This document shows positions 30,108-39,632 of a DNA stretch of 64,000 bases, in pieces. The stretch is from assembly GCF_002154895.1 (NCBI RefSeq), contig NZ_MUIZ01000005.1, positions 62,001-126,000 on the forward strand. The letters are read 5' to 3'. The notes under the pieces were generated by a model that saw only the letters and a list, made by a program, of their open reading frames with translations, was not told where the DNA came from and searched no databases. A program made the translations under genes and the position numbers. Source of the DNA: Lactococcus petauri (GTDB taxonomy: Bacteria; Bacillota; Bacilli; Lactobacillales; Streptococcaceae). Numbering within the stretch: the stretch's first letter is position 1; every line of letters begins with the position of its first letter.

Positions 30108-30140
30108 CCAGTGCAAAGTTTTAGCAAATCCCCTAAAAAA

Positions 30141-30149
30141 TGGTAAAAT
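30141..30149 (+). promoter_or_regulatory. Extended -10 promoter directly before dusB
   Basis: TGGTAAAAT (TG-n-TAAAAT) ends 7 nt before the dusB ATG at 30157. The expected transcription start is at or one base before the ATG, so the mRNA should be leaderless. Confidence 0.7.
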
Positions 30150-30156
30150 ATTCTCT

Positions 30157-31152
30157 ATGACTATGGATTCAAAATACACACGCCCATGGAAAATTGGGGA
30201 TATAGAAATTGCTAATAAAATTGTACTCGCTCCAATGGCGGGAATTAATAATAAAGCCTTCCTGACAACAGCTAAAGAGTTTGGAGCCGGACTTGTTGTT
30301 ACTGAAATGATTTCTGATAAAGGTATCGAGCATCGTAACAAAAAAACGCTTCAAATGATGGACTTTGAAGGTGTTCCGCATCCACTTTCCATGCAGATTT
30401 TTGGTGGTGAAGTTGATACACTGGTTGAAGCAGCGAAATTTGTTCAAGAAAATACAGTAGCAGACATCATTGATATCAATATGGGCTGTCCTGTTCCGAA
30501 GGTAACAAAAAATGAAGCGGGAAGTCGCTTACTACTTGACCCAGATAAGGTGTACGATGTTGTGAAAGCTGTCAGCTCTGCGATTGATCTACCACTCACT
30601 GTGAAAATTCGTATCGGTTGGGATTCTGATCATCTCTACGCTGTCGAAAATGCCAAAGCTATTGAAGCAGCTGGTGGTGCAGCTGTTGCAATGCACGCAC
30701 GGACACGCGCTCAACTCTATGAAGGTAAAGCTGACTGGACATGGCTTGAAAAAGTAGCAAGCAATATTAACATTCCTTTCATCGGTAACGGCGATATTAA
30801 AACACCTGAAGATGCTAAACGCATGATTGATGAAACAGGTGTTGATGCAGTCATGATTGGTCGAGCAGCTCTCGGAAATCCGTGGATGCTTCACCGTACG
30901 GAACACTACCTTCGCACAGGGGAACTACTCCCTGAACCAACTGTGGATGAAAAAATGCGTATCGCTAAGATTCACTTGCAACGTCTTGTTGACCTCAAAG
31001 GCGATAACTTAGCGTCACGCGAATTTCGTCAACATGCAGCTTACTACCTCAAAGGTGCAAAACGTGCTGCAAAAGTTAAAGTAGCTGTAAATCAAGCAGA
31101 AACACAAGCAGAAATTGTCAAGATTTTAGATGATTTCGTTTCTCAAAATTAA
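30157..31152 (+). CDS. dusB: tRNA-dihydrouridine synthase (DusB-like)
   Basis: 331-residue FMN enzyme that reduces uridines in the tRNA D-loop. The TIM barrel shows LAPMAGINNKAF (about 23-34), QIFGG (about 79-83), DINMGCPVPKVTKNEAGS with the catalytic Cys (about 107-124), VKIRIGWD (about 147-154) and MIGRAALGNPWM (about 232-243). Length is normal. A second in-frame ATG lies two codons downstream. The first ATG directly follows the -10 box. Confidence 0.95.
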   Translation: MTMDSKYTRPWKIGDIEIANKIVLAPMAGINNKAFLTTAKEFGAGLVVTEMISDKGIEHRNKKTLQMMDFEGVPHPLSMQIFGGEVDTLVEAAKFVQENTVADIIDINMGCPVPKVTKNEAGSRLLLDPDKVYDVVKAVSSAIDLPLTVKIRIGWDSDHLYAVENAKAIEAAGGAAVAMHARTRAQLYEGKADWTWLEKVASNINIPFIGNGDIKTPEDAKRMIDETGVDAVMIGRAALGNPWMLHRTEHYLRTGELLPEPTVDEKMRIAKIHLQRLVDLKGDNLASREFRQHAAYYLKGAKRAAKVKVAVNQAETQAEIVKILDDFVSQN

Positions 31153-31218
31153 GAGATTGGCTTTTGCCAGTCTTTTTGTTTATAATAAGGTTAGTATCAT
31201 AAAACAAGGAGGGACTCT

Positions 31219-31461
31219 ATGCGTACATCAAAAGCTCTTGTCGAAATCGAAAAGGCAATTATTCACCTCAAGAAAGCTAAACGTGAGATTAGTAATTATA
31301 GCTTTGAAAACCAAACTCAAAGCCTCATTCAAATCAATCAAGCTATCGATCGCTTACAAATTCTTAAGGACGGCGTTAATGCTGATTCTTCTGATGTAGA
31401 AGGTGTTTCTTCTGTAGGTCGACTTGAAGGCGAACGTCTAACTTCAAAACTTTTTCAATAA
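31219..31461 (+). CDS. Small helical protein of unknown function
   Basis: 80 residues, mostly predicted amphipathic helix (residues 1-50, Lys/Glu/Ile-rich), then a Ser/Gly-rich tail (SSDVEGVSSVGRLEGERL). It has a strong ribosome site (AAGGAGG) and its own promoter, TTGGCT-18 bp-TATAAT (about 31155-31184), and it is followed by a terminator. No family is recognised. It is cytoplasmic by composition. Confidence 0.75.
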   Translation: MRTSKALVEIEKAIIHLKKAKREISNYSFENQTQSLIQINQAIDRLQILKDGVNADSSDVEGVSSVGRLEGERLTSKLFQ

Positions 31462-31474
31462 TAGCCATTAAAAT

Positions 31475-31501
31475 AAAAAGAACCAAAATCTGGCTCTTTT
31501 T
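31475..31501. terminator. Bidirectional terminator between convergent genes
   Basis: AAAAAGAACCA / TGGCTCTTTTT forms an 11-bp stem with one mismatch and a 5-base loop. It lies between the stop codons of the small helical gene (plus) and the first yitT gene (minus) and has runs suited to both directions. Confidence 0.8.
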
Positions 31502-32383
31502 TTATTTTTTCTTACGTTTATATTTACTTTGTGGATAAGTAAAATCTCCCATAACTTCATGAACATTTATTACTGTTGAGAAGGCTTGAGGATCTATTTC
31601 AGCAATCAGAGCTTTAACCGTCATGACTTCTCGAGGGTTAAGCACCACATAGACCACACGTTTTTCTGTACCTGAATATGCGCCTTCACCATGTAAGAAT
31701 GTTGCACCACGTCCAAGTTCTGCCAGGATGGCATTTGAAATTTCTTGATACTTAGGACTGATAATAAGCATCCCACGAACGGTATAACCACCAGATTGGA
31801 TAAGGTTAATAACTTGAGCACTTACGAAACTTGCAATTAATGTATAAACCATATGATTAACATCAATGTAAGTGAGAGAAAGTGTCATTACAAAAAGGTC
31901 TATTGTGAAAATCACACGCCCCACTGCTGTGCCTCGCTTAATTTGCAACAGCTGAGCAATGATGTCTGAACCTCCAGTTGTTCCGCCAAAGCGGAAGATA
32001 ATCCCAATCCCCGTTCCGGCAAATACCCCGGCCAGGAGAGCTGCGACTAAGTTATCATGCAAAAGATTAATACTAAAATCAAATGCTTGGAAAACTGAAA
32101 GGAAAAGCGAGATGTTAACAATCGCATAGACCGTATAGGTAAAGGTCCGTTGTCCTAAGAAACGGTAACCAATAAAAAGCAAGGGGATATTCAGAATGAA
32201 CTGACTTAGGGCCGGATCCAACTTGAATAATGCGTGCAAGATCAAGGTAATACCGGAAAGGCCACCTGCAGCCAACTGATTGGCCATATTTAACTTTACA
32301 AAACCAAAAGCAAAGATAATTGCGCCTAAGCTGATGGCAATAAAGTTACGAAAATGGATTTTAATGAGGCTCATATCCTTCAT
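31502..32383 (-). CDS. YitT family membrane protein (copy 1)
   Basis: 293 residues from the ATG with a GGAGAG site; an in-frame TTG four codons earlier lies within that site and was rejected. Five or six membrane helices in the first 200 residues (DUF161) are followed by a soluble C-terminal DUF2179 domain (about 215-285, with YTVRGMLIISPKYQEISNAIL and RGATFLHGEGAYSG). RFGGTTGGSDIIAQLLQ is a family signature. The transported substrate is unknown. A paralogue lies next upstream. Confidence 0.88.
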   Translation of the reverse strand: MKDMSLIKIHFRNFIAISLGAIIFAFGFVKLNMANQLAAGGLSGITLILHALFKLDPALSQFILNIPLLFIGYRFLGQRTFTYTVYAIVNISLFLSVFQAFDFSINLLHDNLVAALLAGVFAGTGIGIIFRFGGTTGGSDIIAQLLQIKRGTAVGRVIFTIDLFVMTLSLTYIDVNHMVYTLIASFVSAQVINLIQSGGYTVRGMLIISPKYQEISNAILAELGRGATFLHGEGAYSGTEKRVVYVVLNPREVMTVKALIAEIDPQAFSTVINVHEVMGDFTYPQSKYKRKKK

Positions 32384-32445
32384 ACAACTCTCCAATCTAA
32401 TACCATTTTTACCTTATAAAAATGGCTTTATAATTTCTTGTAAAA

Positions 32446-32467
32446 CCTCTGTCACAGTTGACAGAGG
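32446..32467 (-). terminator. Terminator between the two yitT genes
   Basis: A perfect 9-bp stem (CCTCTGTCA / TGACAGAGG) with a 4-base loop followed by TTTTA on the minus strand, downstream of the aspS-yitT unit and upstream of yitT copy 1. Confidence 0.8.
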
Positions 32468-32505
32468 CCTTCTCTAATTTATACTAAAACGGTCATTTTG
32501 TCAAC

Positions 32506-33396
32506 TTAATCAGTAATCTCACTAAAGTTCCCTATTACACGAACGTTTTCTGAGATAGAGACAAAAGCTTTCGGATCATATTTTGTGATGATTTCTTTAA
32601 AATCTTGATACTCATACATGGTGATAACCGTAAACAAAATTGTCCGTTTCTCATGTGAGTATGCACCTTCAGCATTGTTCAAAATTGTTGCACTGTGATG
32701 CATTTTTTCAAAGAGTTTGCGGATGATGATTTCAGGATTCTCGGTAACTATCATCACCTGCATACGTTTTTGACGCGTAAAGATTGCATCTGTGACACGT
32801 GAGCTCACAAAGATAGCAATCATAGAATACAGCATATATTCCCAGCCAAAGAGTACGCCTGCAGTAAAGATAATTACTCCGTTGACAATGAAACCTAGTG
32901 TACCAACATTATGGCCTGTTCTCTTCCGGATATAAAGGGCAATGATGTCCGTACCACCACTTGAGATACCATTACGCATGGCATATCCAACACCTGCACC
33001 CATGATGGTACCACCAAAGATGGCATTGATGATTGGATCAGGTGTCAGCGTTGTTTCAGGAACAAAGTGGATAAAAATGGAGCTCATGGTAACCGTTAAC
33101 AAAGTAAACAGAGTAAACTGTTTCCCTAAACGGAACCAAGCTAAAATCATTAAGGGGACATTGATCAGGAAGAGCGTGGCTGATATGGGAAGATAGTTGT
33201 GCCCCAAAATTCGTGTTAAAATTTCCGTTGCCACCTGTGCTGCCCCTGTCGCGCCACTTGCATAAACTCTTCCGGGTTGATAAAAGAAGTTCAATGCAAA
33301 AGCAGATGTGATTCCATATAAGACAGATGCTGAGAAACGATGTGTCAACTTTTCCCAGCCACCAAACATGTTGATAAATTTAGTCAAGTTTTTCAA
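32506..33396 (-). CDS. YitT family membrane protein (copy 2)
   Basis: 296 residues with the same plan as its neighbour: about six membrane helices, [23 protein letters not shown] (about 145-167) and a C-terminal DUF2179 domain ([28 protein letters not shown]). The open start is a TTG that overlaps the last codons of aspS. A later ATG (INMFGG) lacks a ribosome site, so the exact start is uncertain. The overlap suggests translation coupled to aspS. Identity to copy 1 looks moderate, so it is an old duplication. Confidence 0.82.
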   Translation of the reverse strand: MKNLTKFINMFGGWEKLTHRFSASVLYGITSAFALNFFYQPGRVYASGATGAAQVATEILTRILGHNYLPISATLFLINVPLMILAWFRLGKQFTLFTLLTVTMSSIFIHFVPETTLTPDPIINAIFGGTIMGAGVGYAMRNGISSGGTDIIALYIRKRTGHNVGTLGFIVNGVIIFTAGVLFGWEYMLYSMIAIFVSSRVTDAIFTRQKRMQVMIVTENPEIIIRKLFEKMHHSATILNNAEGAYSHEKRTILFTVITMYEYQDFKEIITKYDPKAFVSISENVRVIGNFSEITD

Positions 33397-35128
33397 GTTT
33401 AATTCTCAATTCTTCCAGTTGGCTCTCACTGACTACTGATGGCGCTTGTGTCATCGGGTCTGTGGCTTTATTATTCTTAGGAAAGGCAATAACTTCACGA
33501 ATATTGTCTTTTCCTGCAAGCAACATAACGAAACGGTCCAAACCAAGGGCCAATCCTCCGTGTGGTGGGAAGCCATAATCTAAAGCTTCCAACAAGAAAC
33601 CAAATTGCTCTTTGGCATCTTCTAAACTAAAGCCTAGCGCTTTGAGCATTTCTTCTTGTAATTCACGCGTATTAATACGAAGTGAACCACCACCGAGTTC
33701 GTAACCATTCAAAACAATGTCGTAAGCATGCGCACGCACTTTACTAAGATCTCCTGAAAGTTCCCCTTGTGTTTCAGCAGTTGGTAAAGTGAACGGGTGA
33801 TGCGCACTCATATAACGCCCTTCTTCTTCTGACCATTCAAACATTGGCCAATCAATAACCCAGAGGAAATTGAATTTCGAATAATCAATTAAGCCTTGCT
33901 CTTTGGCAATCGTTTGACGTAAAGCACCCAGTGCTGAATTTGCCACTTCTAAACTGTCCGCCACAAAGAGAACCAAGTCGTTGTTTTCTAAGCCCAAAGT
34001 TTCAACGAATTCTGATGTTTTATCTGTCAAGAATTTAGCAATTGGACCTGCCAATTTATCGTCTTCAAATTTGATCCAAGCTAAGCCTTTGGCACCATTT
34101 TGTTTGGCTTGCTCTGTTAATTTATCAATAGCTTTACGAGAGTACTTATCGGCATTATTTTTAACAACAATGGCTTTAACAACTGACGCCTCACTAAACA
34201 CTTTGAAATCTACAGTTTTCGCAAGGTCTGTCAAATCTGTCAAAAGCATCTCGTAGCGTGTATCTGGCTTATCTGAACCATAGAAATTCATAGCATCATC
34301 GTATTTCATACGCGGAAATGGCAAAGTTACATCAACGTTTTTAACGTCCTTCATAACTTTCGCAATCAAGCCTTCAGTTAAATCTTGAATTTCTTCTTCC
34401 CCAAGAAAACTTGTTTCTAAGTCGACCTGGGTAAATTCTGGTTGACGGTCACCACGCAAGTCTTCGTCACGGAAACATTTCACGATTTGATAGTAACGAT
34501 CAAGGCCCGCAGTCATCAACAATTGTTTCATAAGTTGTGGACTTTGTGGTAAAGCATAGAATTCGCCTTTATTAACACGAGAAGGAACAAGGTAATCACG
34601 TGCACCTTCTGGAGTTGATTTATTCAAGAAAGGTGTTTCAACATCGATAAAGCCTTGATTATCTAAGTAGCTACGGATAGCACGTGTTGTCGCATGACGC
34701 ATCGTAATATTATTAAGCATTTCCGGACGACGTAAGTCGAGATAACGGTATTTCAACCGTGTATCATCAAGCACCTCAACTCCATCTTTAATCTCAAAAG
34801 GCGTTGTTTTTGAAGTGCTGAGAATTTGCATTTGGTTGGCTTCAATTTCAATTCCACCTGTTTTAATATTTTCGTTTTTGCTGGCACGTTCAACAACTTT
34901 ACCTGTAATTTCAAGGACGTATTCGTTCCGGACTTTATCCGCTACCTCAACAATTTCTTTTGCTGCTGTTTCTGGGTTAACGACTATCTGGACAATACCT
35001 TCGCGGTCGCGCAAATCAATAAAGATTAAGCCTCCAAGATTGCGACGCTTCGCAACCCAACCTTTTACGGTAACTTCTTGATTTAAATATTCTTCGGTAA
35101 TATTTCCTGCATAGTTTGTTCTCTTCAA
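33380..35128 (-). CDS. aspS: Aspartyl-tRNA synthetase
   Basis: 582 residues, the normal length for the bacterial type. An N-terminal OB-fold anticodon-binding domain (about 1-105) is followed by the class II core with [25 protein letters not shown] (about 164-188), [20 protein letters not shown] (motif 2, about 216-235), a GAD insertion domain (about 290-410) and [15 protein letters not shown] (motif 3, about 527-541). It lies 55 bases after hisS in the same T-box controlled operon, a common Firmicutes pairing. Confidence 0.97.
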   Translation of the reverse strand: MKRTNYAGNITEEYLNQEVTVKGWVAKRRNLGGLIFIDLRDREGIVQIVVNPETAAKEIVEVADKVRNEYVLEITGKVVERASKNENIKTGGIEIEANQMQILSTSKTTPFEIKDGVEVLDDTRLKYRYLDLRRPEMLNNITMRHATTRAIRSYLDNQGFIDVETPFLNKSTPEGARDYLVPSRVNKGEFYALPQSPQLMKQLLMTAGLDRYYQIVKCFRDEDLRGDRQPEFTQVDLETSFLGEEEIQDLTEGLIAKVMKDVKNVDVTLPFPRMKYDDAMNFYGSDKPDTRYEMLLTDLTDLAKTVDFKVFSEASVVKAIVVKNNADKYSRKAIDKLTEQAKQNGAKGLAWIKFEDDKLAGPIAKFLTDKTSEFVETLGLENNDLVLFVADSLEVANSALGALRQTIAKEQGLIDYSKFNFLWVIDWPMFEWSEEEGRYMSAHHPFTLPTAETQGELSGDLSKVRAHAYDIVLNGYELGGGSLRINTRELQEEMLKALGFSLEDAKEQFGFLLEALDYGFPPHGGLALGLDRFVMLLAGKDNIREVIAFPKNNKATDPMTQAPSVVSESQLEELRIKLEKLD

Positions 35129-35183
35129 ATTTAATCTCCTTATGTTTTTTAGTACTCGTGTTCTCTAGAACTACTGAACTTTG

Positions 35184-36467
35184 TTATTCTCCAAGCGCTT
35201 CCTCAAAGATAGGCGCAAATCCTTTCGCAACTTCTGCCAAAGTTGTTTTCACTTCTTTACGCGTTTGGTTATGTTTAACTGTAATTTCACCTGTTTCCAC
35301 TTCATTATCCCCAAGCGTAATTATCACTTCTGCTTTTGCTTTTTCTGCTGATTTAAATTGTGCGCTAAGCTTGCGATTAGAGAAATCACGTTCGACTTTA
35401 AAGGCTTGAGCACGGAGGCTTTCTGCGAGTTGTGTCGCTGCTAAGCTGGCTTTATTCCCCATAACGGCAATATAAACATCAAGTGTATCTTCTTCATGGA
35501 AATCAACACCTTGCATTTCAGCAACCATCAACAAGCGCTCTACACCCAGTCCGAATCCAAAACCTGGTGTGGCTGGACCATCAAAGTATTCAACCAAACC
35601 ATCATAACGGCCGCCTGCACAAACCGTCAATTCTTGTCCTTTGACATCTACGATAAATTCAAAAATTGTATCATTATAATAGTCCAAACCACGAACCATA
35701 TTAGTATCAATGACATATTCAATGCCTAAACCATCGAGCAGATCACGTGTCATGTCAAAGTGATTTTGAGACTCTTCTGTAAGAAAGTCCAAGATAGATG
35801 GTGCATCCTTGACGATTTCTTTGTCTTCTTTTTCCTTGCTGTCAAGTACTCGAAGAGGATTTTCGTGAAGACGACGTTGGCTATCTTTTGAAAGTTGTTT
35901 TTCAAAAGGTGTCAAATAATCAACCAAAGCTGTACGATAAGCCTTACGTGTTTCTAAATCCCCCAGAGAATTCAAGTGAAGTGTCACACCAGAAATACCG
36001 ATTTGTTCAAATAATGATTGCGCCATGGCGATAATTTCGACATCAATTGCCGGATTTTTTGCTCCGAAACACTCTACACCAAATTGGTGGAATTCACGTA
36101 AACGTCCAGATTGAGGGCGTTCATAGCGGAACATTGAACCCATATAATACATTTTGACAGGTTTTGGCACTTCTGGGGCAAAGAGTTTATTTTCAATATA
36201 AGCGCGAACAGTTGAAGCAGTTCCTTCAGGACGTAAGGCAATATGACGTCCACCTTTATCGTCAAAGTCATACATTTCTTTCGTCACAATATCACTTGTT
36301 TCACCTGTTGCACGACTGAACAGCTCATAACTTTCAAAAAGGGGTGTACGGATTTCTTTGAAATTATAATCTTCAAATACTGCACGTGCCATCATTTCTA
36401 CATATTGCCATTTTTGTGACTCTTGAGGCAGAATATCTGCCGTACCTTTTGGTTTTTGTAATTTCAT
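35184..36467 (-). CDS. hisS: Histidyl-tRNA synthetase
   Basis: 427 residues, normal length. The class II core includes RPEGTASTVRAYIENKL (about 79-95), RYERPQSGRLREFHQFGVECFG (motif 2, about 114-135), the HisA motif GLDYYNDTIFEF (about 260-271) and GFGFGLGVERLLMV (motif 3, about 299-312). The anticodon-binding domain covers about 330-425. A GGAG ribosome site precedes the ATG. It is first in the hisS-aspS operon. Confidence 0.97.
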   Translation of the reverse strand: MKLQKPKGTADILPQESQKWQYVEMMARAVFEDYNFKEIRTPLFESYELFSRATGETSDIVTKEMYDFDDKGGRHIALRPEGTASTVRAYIENKLFAPEVPKPVKMYYMGSMFRYERPQSGRLREFHQFGVECFGAKNPAIDVEIIAMAQSLFEQIGISGVTLHLNSLGDLETRKAYRTALVDYLTPFEKQLSKDSQRRLHENPLRVLDSKEKEDKEIVKDAPSILDFLTEESQNHFDMTRDLLDGLGIEYVIDTNMVRGLDYYNDTIFEFIVDVKGQELTVCAGGRYDGLVEYFDGPATPGFGFGLGVERLLMVAEMQGVDFHEEDTLDVYIAVMGNKASLAATQLAESLRAQAFKVERDFSNRKLSAQFKSAEKAKAEVIITLGDNEVETGEITVKHNQTRKEVKTTLAEVAKGFAPIFEEALGE

Positions 36468-36539
36468 ATTATCTCCTTTGTATCGAATACATTTATGATT
36501 TAAACATTATTAAGAAAGCCTTTGTGAGCCTTGCCGTTC

Positions 36540-36566
36540 AGCATTAGCACCTTTAGGTGCAATGCT
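36540..36566 (-). other. Extra hairpin between T-box terminator and hisS
   Basis: AGCATT-A-GCACC / GGTGC-AATGCT forms an 11-bp stem with a single bulged base and a 4-base loop (TTTA). It lies downstream of the T-box terminator, so it stays in the read-through mRNA. No T-run follows on the minus strand, so it is not an ordinary terminator. It could be an RNA processing or stability element. Confidence 0.55.
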
Positions 36567-36577
36567 GGTAGCAAATT

Positions 36578-36765
36578 AAAACGCCCCAAGCATAAAAGCT
36601 CTAGGGCGTCAGTAATCTTATCGCGGTACCACCTAAATTTGTCCTGTCTTCCAGAACCTCAGTTTAGCTATAACGTTGCTACCGTTTTTTATCGTCACTT
36701 TAGGTTTTGTAAGCTTTCAGCCAAGTCTTACTCTCTGTATGTTTAAGTATAACGCAGACTTCTAT
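36578..36765 (-). promoter_or_regulatory. T-box riboswitch leader of hisS-aspS
   Basis: The minus strand carries the T-box core AGGTGGTACCGCGA (about 36621-36634) and a terminator with arms ACGCCC/GGGCGT (36581-36609) followed by TTTTAATTT. The stem I region to about 36765 contains GAGAGTAAG and, further on, a GTGACGATA stretch that offers a GAC codon. The effector could therefore be tRNA-Asp or tRNA-His; I could not decide. Confidence 0.88.
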
Positions 36766-36788
36766 TTTTTTCAAGCTTTAAATTCACA

Positions 36789-37340
36789 TTAATTTTTAAA
36801 AACTTGCATATTTTTGGCAAAGTAATCATAGCCGGAATAAATCGTGAAGATAAGGCAAACATAAAGTAAGATTGTGCCAATATAAATGGGATCACCAATT
36901 AGTAAGAAAATAATAGACAACATTTGTGTAAATGTTTTAATTTTTCCTGGCATAGCTGCAGCCAAGACTGCACCACCTTGTTCAACCAGTAAAAGGCGAA
37001 GTCCAGTCACAGCAAGTTCACGACATACGATGATTGCAACAACCCAAGCTGGAGCTAAGCCTAGAGCAATTAGCATCACAAATGCAGCCATTGTTAACAT
37101 TTTATCCGCTAAAGGATCTGCAAATTTACCAAAATTAGAAACAACTTTCCATTTGCGCGCCAAATAGCCATCAAGCCAGTCTGTAATTGAAGCTACAGCA
37201 AAGATAATTGCTGCAACAATCCATGAAACATAGCTTGTACCCACAGCTGCACCATGTGGCAGATAAAGGACAATGAGAAAGACAGGAATCATAAAGATTC
37301 TTAGTATCGTTAGTTGATTAGGGAGTTTTTCTTTTTTCAT
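36789..37340 (-). CDS. pgsA: CDP-diacylglycerol-glycerol-3-phosphate 3-phosphatidyltransferase
   Basis: 183-residue membrane enzyme that makes phosphatidylglycerol phosphate, the first step to phosphatidylglycerol. The CDP-alcohol phosphatidyltransferase motif is complete: DWLDGYLARKWKVVSNFGKFADPLADK (about 58-84). Four or five membrane helices are present. It is the last gene of the ymfF-ymfH-rodZ-pgsA run, an order conserved in Firmicutes. Confidence 0.96.
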   Translation of the reverse strand: MKKEKLPNQLTILRIFMIPVFLIVLYLPHGAAVGTSYVSWIVAAIIFAVASITDWLDGYLARKWKVVSNFGKFADPLADKMLTMAAFVMLIALGLAPAWVVAIIVCRELAVTGLRLLLVEQGGAVLAAAMPGKIKTFTQMLSIIFLLIGDPIYIGTILLYVCLIFTIYSGYDYFAKNMQVFKN

Positions 37341-37388
37341 AATTACTTTCTTCGCTTCTTAGAGTTGGCCTGCTCGTGGCTCAACTTT

Positions 37389-38297
37389 TTATTGTGTTAC
37401 AGGTGCTGTAGTGCTTGCATAAGTCACCGTTAATTGCACTTGAACTGGAACGCCTACTGTAAGAGCAGACAAATCGACAGTGCTACCATTGATTGTCATT
37501 GTAAGTCCTTGGGTATTGGACAGGTTAATCAAGGAGTTAGTTAATCCTGCTCCGAGCGTTGCTGTAGCTGTGTTTTCGGCATCAGATAACGTGCGTACTG
37601 TTGCCCAATCCGCATTGGTCAATGAAACAGTTGTCACTGCCCCAGCTGCTGTTGTAAAGACAATTTGTGTTGGGCTCGTAGCATTTTCTACCTTGACATT
37701 AAGCTGCGCACCACTTCCAGTAACCGTAATTTGGTTTTGGGGCTCTGGTTTTGATTCAACAGGCTTTTCTGATGATTCTGTTGTTTTCTTTTGTTCTTCT
37801 GTTGCCTTTTTTGTTTCGCTCGTTTTATAAGTATAAGACGTATCACTCAAGTCTGGCTTTGGCGGGCGCGTAAGTAATACAACAGCTGTGACACTTCCGA
37901 CAATGGCTAGTGCAACAGCAGAAAGCAAGATAATGGGAACATAATGACGCCATGCAGGCTTATTACTTTCTTCCTCTTCCTCATCCTCTTCTACGCGTTC
38001 ACTTGGTTTCACAAATCGATAAGTTTCTTGGATGTCTTCGTGTTCTTCAACAGACATTGATCCATCCTTCTCATATGCAAACATGATTTGATCTGCATCA
38101 AGATCCAACTTTTCTGCATATTGTTTAAGATAAGCTTTAATATAAAAATCACCGGGTAAAGCCTTATAATCCCCTGTTTCTAAAGCAATAATATATAATT
38201 TCGGAATATTTGTAAGTTTTTCGGCTTCACTTAGCCCGAGGCCAAGTTCCGTCCTCTTGTCTTTGAGGACTTCGCCTATTGTTTTAATTGCCACCAT
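37389..38297 (-). CDS. rodZ: RodZ-like HTH membrane protein
   Basis: 302 residues. A cytoplasmic Cro/C1-like HTH domain (about 5-70: IGEVLKDKRTELGLGLSEAEKLTNIPKLYIIALETGDYKALPG) is followed by an acidic linker (EEDEEEEE, about 102-109), one membrane helix (about 118-141), a Ser/Thr/Lys-rich linker and an external DUF4115-type domain (about 185-302). RodZ links the cytoskeleton and cell-wall synthesis; in cocci its role is in septal or peripheral wall growth. The family is called YmfM in Bacillus. Confidence 0.9.
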   Translation of the reverse strand: MVAIKTIGEVLKDKRTELGLGLSEAEKLTNIPKLYIIALETGDYKALPGDFYIKAYLKQYAEKLDLDADQIMFAYEKDGSMSVEEHEDIQETYRFVKPSERVEEDEEEEESNKPAWRHYVPIILLSAVALAIVGSVTAVVLLTRPPKPDLSDTSYTYKTSETKKATEEQKKTTESSEKPVESKPEPQNQITVTGSGAQLNVKVENATSPTQIVFTTAAGAVTTVSLTNADWATVRTLSDAENTATATLGAGLTNSLINLSNTQGLTMTINGSTVDLSALTVGVPVQVQLTVTYASTTAPVTQ

Positions 38298-38348
38298 GTC
38301 CTCCTCTCAGCTTTATGAAATACATGGATTTATTCATAACTGTTCGTA

Positions 38349-39632
38349 TTATTTAGGGTAGATGATAAAATCTACAGTTTGCATATTCTCAACAAATTTT
38401 TCAGCGTGTTTGCTGACTTTTTCAAGGGTTAATCCTGATAAAATTTCAGGTAGATCAAAGAAGTTAATCTCGCCATAAATATTTGATGAAAATTGATTGG
38501 CGATATATTCTAAAGAGTTTAGGGATTTATAATAGTCCCCTAGTGTTTCGCGTTTCAGTATTTCTAGATTTTCTTTTTCAAAATCCTTATCTATTTTATA
38601 ACTTTTTAGGGCTTCCTGCAAAACTTTACTTACTTGCTCTGGTTTTTCAGTATCTACGGTAATATTCGCAAAGTGAAAACTTTTATCCATATCAAAACCA
38701 TAGCCAAAAGAATCATCAACTAAACCTGCATTATACATTTCCTCATAACGATGACTCGTTTTCCCAAAAAGCATATCGAGAAGCAACTGATTTGAAAGTT
38801 TATATTCTAATAATTCGCGGGCATCAGTTGGTAAAGCATCTTCTCCACGAAAACCAAGAGCCAACTTGGGCATCGCAACTTCAAACGCAAGAGTTTTTCC
38901 TGCAATCGGCTGACTCCCCTCAACAGTTTTTCTCTGTATGGGTTCAGCTTTAACAAAAGCTTTCTTCTCTTGATTCTCATTTACAAATGCAGCCATGTAA
39001 TCCACATCAAAAGGACCTGTTAAAAAGAGGTTCATGTTTGAGGGATGATAAAAAGTTTCATAGTTAACATACAAGTCAGCTGCGGTAATTTCCTTAATCG
39101 AACGTGGAGTACCAGCAATATCATCTGCCAATGGTGACTCAGGATAAAGCGAAGCTAAAAGCCCTGCAAACAAACGCCAGTCACTATCATCTTGATACAT
39201 CTGGATTTCTTGTTGAATAATACCTTGCTCTTTTACAACATTTTCTTCCGTAAAGTAAGGTTCTTGCACAAAATCAAGCAGTAAGTTCACACACTCATAG
39301 ATATTTTCACGTGTCGAAAAAAGATAAGACGTTCTCGAAAAGCTTGTAAAAGCATTGGTTTGCGCCCCATAGGCACCAAACTTGTACATTACATCCCCTT
39401 CTTTTTTCTCGAAGAGTTTATGCTCCAAAAAGTGAGCGATACCTTCTGGAAAAGTCTTTATCTCTTGACTTCCCATAGGGACAAAAGAGGTATCCAATGA
39501 CCCAAAGTTTGTCGTAAAAAGACCGTAGGTCCGATTGTAATCAGGTTTCGGTAAGTAATAAACCGTTAAACCGTTGGCTAGAACATCAGTATATAAGATT
39601 TCACCCGTTTTTTCATAGCTCTTCTTCTGCAT
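38349..39632 (-). CDS. ymfH: M16 family zinc peptidase YmfH
   Basis: 427 residues with the inverted zinc motif HFLEH (in EGIAHFLEHKLFE, about 67-79), followed by the distal Glu about 75 residues on, so this is the catalytic partner of the pair. It resembles Bacillus YmfH (AlbF-like insulinase family). The start overlaps the end of ymfF by 20 bases. The natural substrate is unknown. Confidence 0.92.
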   Translation of the reverse strand: MQKKSYEKTGEILYTDVLANGLTVYYLPKPDYNRTYGLFTTNFGSLDTSFVPMGSQEIKTFPEGIAHFLEHKLFEKKEGDVMYKFGAYGAQTNAFTSFSRTSYLFSTRENIYECVNLLLDFVQEPYFTEENVVKEQGIIQQEIQMYQDDSDWRLFAGLLASLYPESPLADDIAGTPRSIKEITAADLYVNYETFYHPSNMNLFLTGPFDVDYMAAFVNENQEKKAFVKAEPIQRKTVEGSQPIAGKTLAFEVAMPKLALGFRGEDALPTDARELLEYKLSNQLLLDMLFGKTSHRYEEMYNAGLVDDSFGYGFDMDKSFHFANITVDTEKPEQVSKVLQEALKSYKIDKDFEKENLEILKRETLGDYYKSLNSLEYIANQFSSNIYGEINFFDLPEILSGLTLEKVSKHAEKFVENMQTVDFIIYPK

